64,000 nt of DNA, from positions 248,001 to 312,000 of the forward strand of contig NZ_JAEAGP010000001.1 of NCBI RefSeq assembly GCF_015999305.1, given 5' to 3'. Source of the DNA: Erythrobacter sp. YJ-T3-07. GTDB taxonomy: Bacteria > Pseudomonadota > Alphaproteobacteria > Sphingomonadales > Sphingomonadaceae. The translations under genes and the position numbers were made by a program. Position 1 is the first letter of the stretch, and every line of letters begins with the position of its first letter. A model generated the notes under the pieces. The model did no database searches. It had not been told where the DNA came from and worked only from the letters and a program-made list of their open reading frames with translations. Below are positions 36,623 to 46,608 of the stretch, in pieces.

Positions 36623-37624
36623 CTAGTCGATCCCGTGATAGGCCTTGAACCAGCTGACGAAGCGCGGGAAGCCTTCGTCCGCGCTGGTTTCAGGCTGGAA
36701 GCCGTGGTCACGCGCGATCGCATCGATATCGGCGAAGGTGCGCGGCACGTCGCCTTTCTGCATCGGCAGCAGCTCGATCTCGGCTTTGCGGCCACACGCC
36801 GCCTCGATGATCCCGATCACCCGCATCAGCTCTTCGGAGCGGTTGTTGCCGATATTGTAGAGCGCGTGCGGTGCCACGCTGCCGCCCGGCTTGGTCGCTC
36901 CGTCGTCGCCCGGCGGGCCGTCGAGGCAGGCGACGATGCCGCGCACGATATCGTCCACATAGGTGAAATCGCGGCTCATCTCGCCATTGTTGAAGACCGG
37001 GATCGGTTCGCCCTTGAGGATCTTCTGCGTGAAGATCCATGGCATCATGTCGGGCCGCCCCCACGGCCCGTAGACGGTGAAAAACCTGAGGCCCGTCTGC
37101 GGCAGGCGATAGAGATGGGCGTAGCTTTCGCTCATCAACTCGTCGGCCTTCTTGGTCGCGGCGTAGAGCGAGTAGGGGTGATCGACCCGGTCCTCGACCG
37201 CGAAAGGCACCTTCTCGTTTCCGCCATAGACCGAGCTTGAGCTGGCATAGACCAGATGGTCGACGCCCCTCTCGCGGCCGAGCTCCAGCATGTTGAGATG
37301 GCCGGAAATGTTGGAATGCGCATAGGCGCGCGGGTTCTCCAGAGAATAGCGGACCCCTGGCTGCGCGCCGAGATGAACGATCCTGTCGAAGCCGTACCCG
37401 TCCAGCGCGCGCGCCAGCGCCCCGTGATCGCCGAAATCGCATTCGATGAAGCGGAACGCCTCGCCTGCCGTCGCCGCGACCCGCGCGAGGCGGTCGCGCT
37501 TCAGAGAGACCGCGTAATACGGGTTGAGATTGTCGATCCCGATCACGCGGTCGCCGCGCGCCACCAGTGCCTCGGCCAGCGCTGCACCGATGAAGCCTGC
37601 CGCTCCGGTAACCAGAATGTTCAC
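36623..37624 (-). CDS. NAD-dependent epimerase, UDP-glucuronate 4-epimerase type
   Basis: 333 residues from a GTG start with AGGAGA 6 bases upstream (a longer frame to 37885 has no such signal). SDR features: NAD loop TGAAGFIGAALAEAL, HLGAQPGVRYSL, ASSSSVYGG and the catalytic Y-x3-K in YAATKKADE. The stretch FFTVYGPWGRPDMMPWIF is typical of the enzymes that convert UDP-glucuronate to UDP-galacturonate. It lies between the opposite-strand wecB and wecC genes, all three being nucleotide-sugar enzymes. Confidence 0.88.
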   Translation of the reverse strand: MNILVTGAAGFIGAALAEALVARGDRVIGIDNLNPYYAVSLKRDRLARVAATAGEAFRFIECDFGDHGALARALDGYGFDRIVHLGAQPGVRYSLENPRAYAHSNISGHLNMLELGRERGVDHLVYASSSSVYGGNEKVPFAVEDRVDHPYSLYAATKKADELMSESYAHLYRLPQTGLRFFTVYGPWGRPDMMPWIFTQKILKGEPIPVFNNGEMSRDFTYVDDIVRGIVACLDGPPGDDGATKPGGSVAPHALYNIGNNRSEELMRVIGIIEAACGRKAEIELLPMQKGDVPRTFADIDAIARDHGFQPETSADEGFPRFVSWFKAYHGID

Positions 37625-37735
37625 GCAGGTCTCCTCGCTTGCGCATGCCCCTAGCACCGGGGCCGTTACCATAAATTTTACCCGCGCCATGCAAAAGCGG
37701 GAGTGGAACACTTGGCCACAAGGGCACGCAGACGC

Positions 37736-39037
37736 ATGACCAACGACACACCCACGGTTGCCGTGGTCGGGCTCGGCTATATCGGCTTGCCCACCGCTGC
37801 AATCATCGCGCGCACCGGATGCGCGGTTACCGGCGTCGATGTCTCGCCCGAAGTGGTCGAAACGATCAACCGCGGCGCGATCCATATCGAGGAAGTCGAT
37901 CTGGACGGGCTGGTGCAGGCGGTGGTCTCACGCGGGACGCTGTGTGCCTCAACCCAGATGCCGCGCGCCGATGTCTATGTCATCGCGGTGCCCACGCCGT
38001 TCGAGAAGGATGGCGAGCATACGCCCGATACCGGCTATGTGATGGCAGCCGCCGACGCGATCGCGCCGGTGCTGGATGCGGGCGCGCTGGTGATCTGCGA
38101 GAGCACCTGTCCGGTCGGCACGACCGATGCAGTGCGCGACCGCCTGGCCGCGCTGCGCCCCGATCTCGCGATGCCGGGGCTGGCGGCGGGCACGCCGGAT
38201 ATCGCCATCGCCTATTGCCCGGAGCGGGTGCTGCCGGGCCGCATTCTGGAAGAACTGGTCCATAATGATCGCTCGGTCGGCGGGGTTACGCCGCGCTGCG
38301 CTAGGAAGGCGATCGCCTTCTACAAGCGCTTCGTGCGCGGGGAATGCATCGCGACCGACGCACGCTCGGCAGAGATGACCAAGCTGGTCGAAAACGCCTT
38401 TCGCGACGTCAATATCGCCTTTGCCAACGAGCTTTCGATGATCGCGGACAAGCAGGGGCTGGACGTGTGGGAGGTGATCCGCCTCGCCAACCGCCACCCG
38501 CGGGTGAACGTCCTCCAGCCCGGCCCGGGCGTGGGCGGCCACTGCATCGCGGTCGACCCGTGGTTCATCGTCCATGGCGCGCCCGAAGATTCGCGCGTCA
38601 TCCGCACCGCACGTGAGGTCAATGATGCCAAGATGCACCATGTGCTGGAGCGCGCGAGTGCCTTGATCGAGGAGAACCCGCGTGTGCCGGTCGCGTGCCT
38701 CGGGCTGGCGTTCAAGGCGAATATCGACGATTTCCGCGAGAGCCCTGCGCGCTTCATCGCCGCCCGGCTGGCGCGCACATTCGGCTCGCGAATCAATATC
38801 GTGGAGCCGTTTGCGCGCGAACTGCCGATCGAATTCGGGGAAACCGGCGCGAAGCTGGTCGACATCGACACCGCGCTGGAAACCTGCGGCATCCTGATCG
38901 TGCTGGTCGACCACGACCTGTTCCGCTCGATCCCGGCGGAAGAGCGCGCCCACGCGCTGGTTTACGATACGCGCGGTATCTGGGCGGCGGATACGCCTGC
39001 GCCGGGCCGGGCGACGCCGCTACGCCTCGCAAGCTGA
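37736..39037 (+). CDS. wecC: UDP-N-acetyl-D-mannosaminuronate dehydrogenase
   Basis: 433 residues from ATG 37736. The N-terminal Rossmann domain begins VAVVGLGYIGLPTAAII; the catalytic cysteine is in GPGVGGHCIAVDPWFIV (near residue 265). ESTCPVGTT and FKANIDDFRESPA complete the UDP-glucose/GDP-mannose dehydrogenase set. The VDPWFIV version after the cysteine matches the WecC (UDP-ManNAc) branch. It oxidises UDP-ManNAc to UDP-ManNAcA with 2 NAD. It is convergent with the tyrosine autokinase gene, 23 bases apart. Confidence 0.92.
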   Translation: MTNDTPTVAVVGLGYIGLPTAAIIARTGCAVTGVDVSPEVVETINRGAIHIEEVDLDGLVQAVVSRGTLCASTQMPRADVYVIAVPTPFEKDGEHTPDTGYVMAAADAIAPVLDAGALVICESTCPVGTTDAVRDRLAALRPDLAMPGLAAGTPDIAIAYCPERVLPGRILEELVHNDRSVGGVTPRCARKAIAFYKRFVRGECIATDARSAEMTKLVENAFRDVNIAFANELSMIADKQGLDVWEVIRLANRHPRVNVLQPGPGVGGHCIAVDPWFIVHGAPEDSRVIRTAREVNDAKMHHVLERASALIEENPRVPVACLGLAFKANIDDFRESPARFIAARLARTFGSRINIVEPFARELPIEFGETGAKLVDIDTALETCGILIVLVDHDLFRSIPAEERAHALVYDTRGIWAADTPAPGRATPLRLAS

Positions 39038-39060
39038 AGATATAAAGGGTCGGGAGTGGC

Positions 39061-41319
39061 TCAGGCCTTGGCCTTGCCGCCCTTTCCCTCGTCTTCTTTG
39101 CCGTATGAGTATCCGTATTCGTAGCCGTAGGAATAGCCGTATGCGGATTTCTTGGCTTCGAACTTGGTGAGCAGTGCGCCGAAGATGCGGATGTTGGCGG
39201 AGTTCAGGCGTCCGATGGCGTTCTTGACGAGGCCGGCGCGGATATTGTGGGATTCGACCACGTAGAGCACGCCTTCGACATGGGTCGCGATCAGCGGAGC
39301 ATCGGCGAGGCCCATGACCGGGGGCGAGTCGATCACGACGTGGTCGTACATTTCCAGCAGGCGGCGCATCAGCAGGTCGAGCCGGTTGCCGGTCAGCAGT
39401 TCGGCGGCGTTGGGCGGGATCGGACCGGCCGACATCGCGGTGAACCCCAGGTGGGTCATCGGGAAGGTCATGGTCTCGATATCGTCGTCGCCGGCGAGGA
39501 AGTTGGACAGGCCGCGATCGTGATCGACCCCGCCCAGCTGGTGGACCGAGGGTGAGCGCATGTCGCCATCGACCAGGATCACGCTCTTGCCCGCACGCGC
39601 CAGCGTGGTGGCAAGCGCCAGCGAGCTGGTCGACTTGCCTTCCGCAGGCCGGGTCGAGGTGACCGCGAAGGAACGCGGCACGCCGTGTTCGGTGGTGAAG
39701 CCCAGGTTGGTGAACGCGGCGAGATAGGCATCGACCAGGCTCGACTTGCGATCGAGCAGCGCCTCGTCCGGACGCCCCTCGGCAACCGTGGGGATCGTGC
39801 CCAGCAGCGGCAGGCCGAGCTTGCGGCGCACCTCCGTGGGATCGGTGATCGCCTCGTCGATCTGTTCGAGCAGGAAGGCCAGCGCCGCGCCGATACCCGC
39901 GCCCACGATCAGCGAGAGCAGGACGTTCATCAGCAGGTTGGGGCTGGAGGGGACCTGCGGGACATCGGCCGGATCGATGATCGAGACATTGTTGACCCCG
40001 ACCCCGCCGGCAACGCCGATCTCCTTGAAGCGCTGCAGCAGCCCGTCATACAGCGCGCGGTTGGTATCCACCTCCTGCTGGTAGATATTGTACTGGATCG
40101 AGCGGCGACGCAGGTCGAGATAGTCGGCCTTGAGGCGGTTGACCCGCGCCTGCAGCGTCTGCTCGCGCTCCAGCGCGGCACGGTAATCGCCCTGCAGCGA
40201 GCCCGAGACGCGCGCTTCCTCGCGCGCGATCGCGCGGTCGATCTCGTCGATCTGCGACTGGAGCGCGCGCGCTTCGGGATAGCCCGGTTCGAACCGGACC
40301 ATCAGCAGCTGGTACTCGCCGGCAAGGTCGGCGCGCTTCTCGCGCAGCTTGTTGATCGCCTGGTTGGCGAGCGATTCGGTGGAGGAAGAGCCGCCGCCCG
40401 CCTGGCGCGCGCGCGCCTCGGCCTGGATCCGGTCGGCGGTCGCCTCGGTCAGCGCGGTGTTGAGCGCGGCCAGATCGTCGGCCACGATCGAGCGTTCCTG
40501 CGGGCGCCCGTCGGCCCCGGGGGGGGCGGGCAGGTTGATGATCTCCTCGCTCGAGGCATAGGTCACCAGCTGGCGCTGGGACTCATCGAGGCGTTCCTTG
40601 TAGTCGGCCAGCTGCGCCTGCAGCTGCTCGCGCCCGTAGGAGGTCGCCTGGACCTTGCGCTCCAGGTTGGACTGGATGAAGTTCTCCGCCCAGCTGTTGG
40701 AGACCCGCGCGGCAAACGCGGGATCGGGGCCGGTAAAGCTGATGTCGACCAGCCGCGAGAGGCGCGCGGGCTCGACATTGATGTTGGCGAGCAGGATCTC
40801 GCCCGCGACCCGCTGGCGGTCCTGGCGTCCCTGCGCGGTATAGCGCCCGTTATCGAGCGCGAAGGCCGGGTCTTCGCCGCCCTCCACGCCGTAGGATGCG
40901 AAGAACTCGGGATTGTCGATCAGGCCCAGCTGGCCGGCCACCCGTTCGGCCAGGGTGCGCGCGCGCAGCAGGCCGTACTGGGTCTGGTAGAACTCCTGGT
41001 CGGAGACGCTGACCTCGCGCTCGACCCCTTCGAAGTTGGTCACCTGGTTGCCCTCGCGCGAGATCTCGATCGTCGCGGTGGCGGTGTATTGCGGGGTCAT
41101 CAGCAGGGTCGCGACCAGGCCCAGCGCGACGCATGCCGCGATCGAGCCCAGGATCAGCCAGCGCCAGCGCTGCGCGATCCGCAGGTAATGCTGCACGATC
41201 GAGGGGCCTTCGCCCTCGCCCGGCTGGCCCGCCTGCACGCCCAGCGGATTGCCGCCGCCCTGGGGTGGCTGGTCGGAAGGGCCGGACTCGCTGCCGAACC
41301 GGGAGGCCTGGATGTTCAT
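39061..41319 (-). CDS. wzc: polysaccharide co-polymerase / tyrosine autokinase (Wzc-like), copy 1
   Basis: 752 residues from ATG 41319. N-terminal Wzz domain with two membrane segments (LILGSIAACVALGLVATLLM near residue 52; NVLLSLIVGAGIGAALAFLL near residue 465) around a long periplasmic coiled coil. The cytoplasmic BY-kinase follows with Walker A STRPAEGKSTSS, Walker A' VILVDGDMRSPS and Walker B HVVIDSPPVMGLA. The C-terminus is the tyrosine cluster YGYSYGYEYGYSYGKEDEGK, the autophosphorylation tail. It controls polysaccharide chain length and export with the Wza-like lipoprotein encoded just upstream. Its last 437 bp recur almost unchanged at 63564-64000. Confidence 0.95.
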   Translation of the reverse strand: MNIQASRFGSESGPSDQPPQGGGNPLGVQAGQPGEGEGPSIVQHYLRIAQRWRWLILGSIAACVALGLVATLLMTPQYTATATIEISREGNQVTNFEGVEREVSVSDQEFYQTQYGLLRARTLAERVAGQLGLIDNPEFFASYGVEGGEDPAFALDNGRYTAQGRQDRQRVAGEILLANINVEPARLSRLVDISFTGPDPAFAARVSNSWAENFIQSNLERKVQATSYGREQLQAQLADYKERLDESQRQLVTYASSEEIINLPAPPGADGRPQERSIVADDLAALNTALTEATADRIQAEARARQAGGGSSSTESLANQAINKLREKRADLAGEYQLLMVRFEPGYPEARALQSQIDEIDRAIAREEARVSGSLQGDYRAALEREQTLQARVNRLKADYLDLRRRSIQYNIYQQEVDTNRALYDGLLQRFKEIGVAGGVGVNNVSIIDPADVPQVPSSPNLLMNVLLSLIVGAGIGAALAFLLEQIDEAITDPTEVRRKLGLPLLGTIPTVAEGRPDEALLDRKSSLVDAYLAAFTNLGFTTEHGVPRSFAVTSTRPAEGKSTSSLALATTLARAGKSVILVDGDMRSPSVHQLGGVDHDRGLSNFLAGDDDIETMTFPMTHLGFTAMSAGPIPPNAAELLTGNRLDLLMRRLLEMYDHVVIDSPPVMGLADAPLIATHVEGVLYVVESHNIRAGLVKNAIGRLNSANIRIFGALLTKFEAKKSAYGYSYGYEYGYSYGKEDEGKGGKAKA
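39086..39522 (-). repeat. 437-bp direct repeat, copy A (end of wzc copy 1)
   Basis: Aligned without gaps to 63564-64000 (constant offset 24,478). I count 7 mismatches in 437 bases, about 98.4% identity, all silent; the 167 bases 39356-39522 are identical. Homology stops abruptly at 39086, inside the last codons of the gene. The other end is not defined because copy B runs off the window. Confidence 0.95.
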
Positions 41320-41368
41320 GCTCGGCAAAAACCTTGTTGCAGGCGCGCATGCGGCGCGCCCGGAAAAC

Positions 41369-42076
41369 CTACTGCAAAATCGTGATCAGCGGCGATGCCA
41401 GCAGCGGCGCCACGGTCAGGAAGTCGCGGAACATGCGGCGCTGGGGGGAGTCGCCCACCACCACGATGTCGTTGGGATAGATCGGAGGATCGTCGTACAG
41501 CCCGCGCTCGATCGCCTCAAGGCTGTAGAGCCCGGCCATACGCCGGCCATCGACCGTGCGCAGGATCACCACCTCTTCCTTGCGCGCGAACTCGCCCGTC
41601 CCGCGCGCCGCCGCGATCGCACGCAACAGCGTCGTCTGGTTGGTCACCGGATACAGGCCCGGGGTCTGAACCTGGCCCGACACGGTCACCACCTGGCTGA
41701 CCGAGTTGACGATGTTCACCGTCACCTCCGGATCGCGCACATAGCGCGCATCGAGCGCCCGCTCGACATCCAGCGCCAGTTCGCCCGCGGTCTTGCCGCC
41801 CGCCTCGACCGTGCCCAGAAACGGCAGCGCAATCCGCCCGCTCGCATCCACCTGCACATCGCGCGTGAACTCGGGGACGTTGAAAACCTCGATCCGGATC
41901 GTGTCCAGCGGACCGATCAGCGCAGGACGATCCGGCGCCACCAGATCACCGCGCGTGGGCACAGGCAATCCTTCCGCCGCCGCCACAACCGTCATACGGT
42001 CCGTCGAAACCAAAGGCTCCGGTGAACCACATCCAGCCAGTACACACACACTCAATAGCAATATCAATCGATGCAT
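41369..42076 (-). CDS. wza: outer-membrane polysaccharide export lipoprotein (Wza-like)
   Basis: 235 residues from ATG 42076, with AGGG 7 bases upstream. Lipobox LAGC at about residues 13-16. A Poly_export domain (IGPLDTIRIEVFNVPEFTRDV, about 70-90) is followed by an SLBB domain (VVTVSGQVQTPGLYPV). It forms the outer-membrane channel for the polymer. It is followed by wzc on the same strand with 49 bases between, so the two form one operon, divergent from the wbaP-like gene. Confidence 0.92.
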   Translation of the reverse strand: MHRLILLLSVCVLAGCGSPEPLVSTDRMTVVAAAEGLPVPTRGDLVAPDRPALIGPLDTIRIEVFNVPEFTRDVQVDASGRIALPFLGTVEAGGKTAGELALDVERALDARYVRDPEVTVNIVNSVSQVVTVSGQVQTPGLYPVTNQTTLLRAIAAARGTGEFARKEEVVILRTVDGRRMAGLYSLEAIERGLYDDPPIYPNDIVVVGDSPQRRMFRDFLTVAPLLASPLITILQ

Positions 42077-42157
42077 CGCCAATCCCTAGCGGGCCCTCCC
42101 CGGTGCGCGCGTCTGGTTAAGCCAAGATGCCAAAAGAATAAAGCCCCGCCCGAGACT

Positions 42158-42176
42158 TGCGGCAATTGCAGCCGCA
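42158..42176. promoter_or_regulatory. inverted repeat in the wza/wbaP divergent region
   Basis: TGCGGC-aattgca-GCCGCA, a 6-bp perfect inverted repeat, lies roughly in the middle of the 267-base divergent intergenic region that should hold the promoters of both polysaccharide operons. It may be an operator, but a 6-bp GC-rich repeat could also be chance. Confidence 0.25.
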
Positions 42177-42343
42177 GTGCGGCGTGCTTGCGCTCCACTG
42201 GTGCGCAGGACAGCGGAGCGGACAGGTGCGCGGATGCCACGCCTCGCCCTAAAGGCTTAAATACACGGTTGGAAAGCGACCGCGCCCCGGCTAGAGGAGC
42301 GCCGCATCGGGCGCTGCTGATTATGCGGATCGAGTAAGGAAAA

Positions 42344-43651
42344 ATGAGACAAAACGCTGTGGAGGCGTCGCGCGCGTCGGGAACGGCGGGTTCGATCGGC
42401 CGAAGGCGGCATGCGATACGAGGCAAGATTGGGCGATCGGTGACCATCGGCGCGCTTGCCGTCCTGATCGCCATGCTGACGCGCATTGCCCTGTTTGGCA
42501 CCGATGAAAGTTTCGAGCAGGTCTTCTACGCCGGAGCCAGTGCGTTTCTCGGCTCGCTGATCGGCGCGCTACTGATCGAGAACGTCGATCGCTATCCCGG
42601 CGTCGAACGGGCCTCCGCCATCGTGCCTTCGTTCGCGGTCGCCTACGGGGCGATCGCGATTGCCCTGCTGATGTTCCGGCTCGACTACAGCCGCTTCATC
42701 CTGATCGGCAGTTGCGTCGCGGTGGTGCTGCTCTCGTACCTCGCGCATTTCCGCTACAAGGACGAGCTGGTGCTGCGGATCAGCGTGCTCGGCCAGCCCG
42801 ACAGTATTGCGCTGCCGCAGCTTCCCTCGATCGAATGGGTCGAGCATTCGGACCGCGGCGGCGCTCTGGATGCGGACGCGATCACGGTCGATTTCCGCCT
42901 CCCGCTGACCGACCGCCAGAGCGAGATGCTGGCCGACTACGCGCTCGCCGGGATTCCGGTTTACAACTCGCGGCACCTGATCGAATCGCTGACCGGCGAG
43001 GTTACGCTGGAGCATATTTCGGAAACCGCGCACGGCTCGTTGACCCCGTCGCCGGTGTATCAGGCGATCAAGCACCTGCTCGACCGGCTGATCGCGCTGA
43101 TCGTGCTGATCCCGCTGCTGCCGCTGATGTTGCTGGCGGGAATCGCGATCAAGCTCGACAGTCCCGGGCCGATGATCTTCCGCCAGAGCCGGATGGGATA
43201 CCGCGCGCAGCCCTTCACGGTGTACAAGTTCCGCACCATGCAGCATTGCACCGCTCCCACGCCTGCCGGGCTGGACGATCTGGTGACCAAGGATGCCGAT
43301 GCCCGGGTTACGCGGATCGGCCGCATCTTCCGCCGCACGCGAGTCGACGAACTGCCGCAGATCGTGAACATCCTGCTGGGGCAGATGAGCTGGATCGGCC
43401 CGCGTCCCGAGGCTGAGAAGCTGTCGCGCTGGTACGAGGAGGAAATCCCCTATTACCGCTATCGCCACGTGGTTCGCCCCGGTATCAGCGGCTGGGCACA
43501 GACCGTCCAGGGCCACGTCGCCGATGTCGACAGCGTGAGCACGAAGCTCAACCACGATTTCTTCTACATCAAGAATTTCTCCCTCTGGCTCGACCTGCTT
43601 ATCCTCGCCAAGACCCTGCGCGTCATGGTCAGCGGGTTCGGCTCGAAATAG
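42344..43651 (+). CDS. polyprenyl glycosylphosphotransferase (WbaP/ExoY family)
   Basis: 435 residues; AAGGAAAA just before the ATG is a strong ribosome-binding site. About four membrane segments lie in the first 130 residues, then a central domain. The catalytic bacterial sugar-transferase domain starts at about residue 240: KHLLDRLIALIVLIPLLPLM is the membrane hairpin, followed by KFRTMQ, RRTRVDELPQIVNILLGQM and GPRPE. This family starts repeat-unit assembly by moving a sugar-1-phosphate (often glucose, galactose or an N-acetyl sugar) onto undecaprenyl phosphate. It is the first gene of the long plus-strand polysaccharide run. Confidence 0.92.
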   Translation: MRQNAVEASRASGTAGSIGRRRHAIRGKIGRSVTIGALAVLIAMLTRIALFGTDESFEQVFYAGASAFLGSLIGALLIENVDRYPGVERASAIVPSFAVAYGAIAIALLMFRLDYSRFILIGSCVAVVLLSYLAHFRYKDELVLRISVLGQPDSIALPQLPSIEWVEHSDRGGALDADAITVDFRLPLTDRQSEMLADYALAGIPVYNSRHLIESLTGEVTLEHISETAHGSLTPSPVYQAIKHLLDRLIALIVLIPLLPLMLLAGIAIKLDSPGPMIFRQSRMGYRAQPFTVYKFRTMQHCTAPTPAGLDDLVTKDADARVTRIGRIFRRTRVDELPQIVNILLGQMSWIGPRPEAEKLSRWYEEEIPYYRYRHVVRPGISGWAQTVQGHVADVDSVSTKLNHDFFYIKNFSLWLDLLILAKTLRVMVSGFGSK

Positions 43652-43732
43652 CTTTCATCGACCTTTCACACGAAGCGCACAGGCGGGCGGCGGACGCCCA
43701 TGCAGGTGCACCGAGATTGAGGAACACAGCCA

Positions 43733-45040
43733 TTGCATAGCCAGCAACTGATCGATCGCCTGACCAACGGCACCGCCACCATCGGAGTGGTCGGCCTCGG
43801 CTATGTCGGCCTGCCGCTGGTGCTGCGCTATTGCGAGAAGGGCTACAAGACGATCGGGTTCGACGTAGATGCCCGCAAGGTCGAGAAGCTGGCCAAGGCG
43901 CAAAGCTATATCGAGCATATCTCGGGCAAGGATATCGCTGCGGCAAACGACGCCGGGTTCGAGGCGACCACCGACATGGCCCGGATCGACGAGGTCGATG
44001 CGATCATCCTGTGCGTGCCCACCCCGCTCAACAAATATCGCGAGCCCGATCTGACCTACGTGCTCAACACGACCGAGGCGATCGTACCGCACATGCGCGC
44101 AGGCCAGGTCGTCTCGCTCGAAAGCACCACCTGGCCGGGTACCACGGACGAGGAGCTCAAGCCGCGGATCGAGAAATCCGGGCTCAAGGTCGGCGAGGAA
44201 GTGTTCCTCGTATATTCCCCCGAGCGTGAGGATCCGGGCAACGAGAAGTTCGAGACCGCGACCATTCCCAAGATCGTCGGCGGGGTGACCGAAACCTGCC
44301 ACGCAGTCGGCCAGGCGCTGTATGGCGGGGTGATCGACACGGTGGTCCCGGTCAGCTCGACCAAGGTCGCCGAGCTGACCAAGCTGCTCGAAAACATCCA
44401 CCGCGCGGTCAATATCGGGCTCGTCAACGAGATGAAGATCGTCGCCGACCGGATGGATATCGACATTCATGAGGTGATCCGCGCCGCGGCGACCAAGCCG
44501 TTCGGCTTCGTGCCCTATTACCCCGGTCCGGGCCTCGGCGGCCACTGCATCCCGATCGACCCGTTCTATCTCACGTGGAAGGCGCGCGAATTCGGCCTGC
44601 ACACCCGCTTCATCGAGCTGGCGGGCGAGGTGAACAGCTCGATGCCCGATTTCGTGGTCAACAAGCTGGCGCTGGCGCTCAACGGCAAGCACAAGTCGAT
44701 CGCGGGGTCGAAGATCCTGGTGCTCGGCATCGCCTACAAGCCCAATGTCGACGATATGCGCGAATCCCCCTCGGTCGAGATCATGGAGAAGCTGCGCGAT
44801 CTGGGCGCGGATATCCACTACAGCGACCCCCACATCCCGGTCTTCCCCGAAACGCGCGAGCACGATTTCGACCTTTCCTCGGTCGATCTGACGGCGGACT
44901 CGCTCGCCGGGTTCGACGCGGTGGTCCTGACCACCCACCATAATGCGTTCGACTACGACATGATCCTCGAACACGCCGCCGTCATCCTCGACACGCGCGG
45001 CAAGTTCGACCGCAACCACGAAAAGGTGTTCCCGGCATGA
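43733..45040 (+). CDS. wbpA: UDP-N-acetyl-D-glucosamine 6-dehydrogenase (WbpA-like)
   Basis: 435 residues from a TTG start with TGAGGA about 10 bases upstream. NAD loop [16 protein letters not shown]; catalytic cysteine in [30 protein letters not shown] and [16 protein letters not shown] elements ([18 protein letters not shown]). The [14 protein letters not shown] version is that of WbpA/WbpO-type enzymes. It oxidises UDP-GlcNAc to UDP-GlcNAcA, the first step of the 2,3-diacetamido uronic acid route. The next three genes encode the following steps. Confidence 0.92.
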   Translation: MHSQQLIDRLTNGTATIGVVGLGYVGLPLVLRYCEKGYKTIGFDVDARKVEKLAKAQSYIEHISGKDIAAANDAGFEATTDMARIDEVDAIILCVPTPLNKYREPDLTYVLNTTEAIVPHMRAGQVVSLESTTWPGTTDEELKPRIEKSGLKVGEEVFLVYSPEREDPGNEKFETATIPKIVGGVTETCHAVGQALYGGVIDTVVPVSSTKVAELTKLLENIHRAVNIGLVNEMKIVADRMDIDIHEVIRAAATKPFGFVPYYPGPGLGGHCIPIDPFYLTWKAREFGLHTRFIELAGEVNSSMPDFVVNKLALALNGKHKSIAGSKILVLGIAYKPNVDDMRESPSVEIMEKLRDLGADIHYSDPHIPVFPETREHDFDLSSVDLTADSLAGFDAVVLTTHHNAFDYDMILEHAAVILDTRGKFDRNHEKVFPA

Positions 45041-46020
45041 GCAGCACGCGCATCGCCCAGATCGGCGTCGGCCACTGGGGCAAGAACCTTGCGCGCAATT
45101 ACGCGCAGCTCGGCGCGCTGGCGGCGGTGGCGGACTATCACGCGCCGACCGCAGAGCGGATTGCGCAGGAGCATGGGACCGAGGCGCGCAGCTTCGAGGA
45201 TATCCTCGCTGACGAGAGCATCGATGGCGTGTCGCTGGCGACGCCTGCGGAAACCCATGCCGACATGGCGGTTGCTGCGCTCGAGGCGGGCAAGCACGTC
45301 TATGTCGAAAAGCCCCTCGCGCTGCTGCCTGCCGATGGCGAGCGGATGGCGGTCAAGGCGCAGGAGACCGGGCGGGTGCTGATGGTCGGCCATCTGCTGC
45401 AATATCACCCGATCTTCCTCAAGGCGAAGGATCTGGTGGCGGACGGCGCGATCGGCGCGCTGCGCTATGTCTATTCCAACCGCCTCAGCTTCGGGAAATT
45501 CCGGACCGAGGAAAACGTGTTCTGGTCTTTCGCGCCGCACGATATTTCGATGCTGCTCGGCATCGTCGGCGAAGCGCCGAGCGCGGTGACGGCCGAAGGC
45601 GCGGCCTGGGTAACCCCGGGGCTGGCCGACTGGTGCATCGCGCATCTGCAGTTTCCCGGCGGTGTGCGCGGGCATGTGCACAGTTCCTGGGCGCACCCGT
45701 ACAAGGAACATCGCCTGGTTCTGGTCGGTGACGAGGGCATGATCGTGTTCGAGGACAGCGAGCCCGAGTGGGACAAGCGCCTTGCGCTCTACCGCCATTC
45801 GATCGACCGCTCCGGCCCGGCACCCGCCGCGGTCAAGGCCGATCCCGAATATGTCGCGGTCGAGCAGGGCGAGCCGTTGCGCTCCGAATGCCAGCACTTC
45901 ATCGACTGTATCGAGCAGGGCGTGCAGCCGCGCACCGATGCGGCCGAGGGGCTGCGGGTGCTCGATGTGCTCGATCGCGCGGAGGCGGCGCTGCAGGCCT
46001 CGCTGGGAGAAACCAAGTGA
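45037..46020 (+). CDS. wbpB: Gfo/Idh/MocA oxidoreductase (WbpB/WlbA-like)
   Basis: 327 residues; ATG overlaps the wbpA stop by 4 bases. N-terminal Rossmann motif [18 protein letters not shown], then the dehydrogenase signature [14 protein letters not shown] with the catalytic EKP. WbpB/WlbA oxidises the 3-hydroxyl of UDP-GlcNAcA to a 3-keto sugar that the aminotransferase then uses. The position between wbpA and the acetyltransferase supports this over other family functions. Confidence 0.9.
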   Translation: MSSTRIAQIGVGHWGKNLARNYAQLGALAAVADYHAPTAERIAQEHGTEARSFEDILADESIDGVSLATPAETHADMAVAALEAGKHVYVEKPLALLPADGERMAVKAQETGRVLMVGHLLQYHPIFLKAKDLVADGAIGALRYVYSNRLSFGKFRTEENVFWSFAPHDISMLLGIVGEAPSAVTAEGAAWVTPGLADWCIAHLQFPGGVRGHVHSSWAHPYKEHRLVLVGDEGMIVFEDSEPEWDKRLALYRHSIDRSGPAPAAVKADPEYVAVEQGEPLRSECQHFIDCIEQGVQPRTDAAEGLRVLDVLDRAEAALQASLGETK

Positions 46021-46604
46021 CCGACAAGAATCCCTATTTCGCGCACGAAAGCGCCTATGTCGACGAGCCCAGCACGATCGGCGCGGGCACCAAGATCTGG
46101 CATTTCAGCCACGTGCTGCCCAACACCACGATTGGTGAGAACTGCGTGCTCGGCCAGAACGTGGTCGCCGGGCCCGACGTGACCATCGGCAATAACTGCA
46201 AGATCCAGAACAACGTCTCGCTCTACAAGGGTGTCGAGCTCGCCGACGGGGTGTTCTGCGGCCCGTCCTGCGTGTTCACCAACGTGCTGACCCCGCGTGC
46301 GGAGATCGAGCGCAAGTCCGAATTCGCCCCCACTCCTGTGGGCCGCGGCGCGACCATCGGGGCCAACGCGACCGTCGTGTGTGGCCACCGGATCGGCGAT
46401 TATGCGATGATCGCAGCCGGTGCCGTGGTAACCAAGGACGTACCCGATTTCGCGCTGGTCGCGGGCGTTCCGGCAAAGCGGATCGGCTGGGTCTCCCGCT
46501 CGGGCGAGCGTCTCGACGAAACGCTGGTATGCCCGCGCACGGGCGAGCAATACGAATATGACGCGAGCAGCGACACACTCCGGCTGACGCAAGAAAGGGC
46601 CTGA
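46017..46604 (+). CDS. wbpD: UDP-3-amino sugar N-acetyltransferase (WbpD/WlbB-like)
   Basis: 195 residues from a GTG that overlaps the wbpB stop (GTGA). Left-handed beta-helix hexapeptides dominate: IGAGTKIWHFSHVLPNTTIG, VTIGNNCKIQNNVSLYKGV, VGRGATIGANATVVCG. WbpD acetylates the 3-amino group to give UDP-GlcNAc(3NAc)A. The 30-residue C-terminal extension after VAGVPAKRIGW (GERLDETLVCPRTGEQYEY) is common in this branch. Confidence 0.9.
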   Translation: MTDKNPYFAHESAYVDEPSTIGAGTKIWHFSHVLPNTTIGENCVLGQNVVAGPDVTIGNNCKIQNNVSLYKGVELADGVFCGPSCVFTNVLTPRAEIERKSEFAPTPVGRGATIGANATVVCGHRIGDYAMIAAGAVVTKDVPDFALVAGVPAKRIGWVSRSGERLDETLVCPRTGEQYEYDASSDTLRLTQERA

Positions 46605-46608
46605 AGCC

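Noticed and set aside
39685..41385. 566-codon open frame on the plus strand
   Set aside because: Antisense to wzc; composition is that of a shadow frame and no motif is visible.
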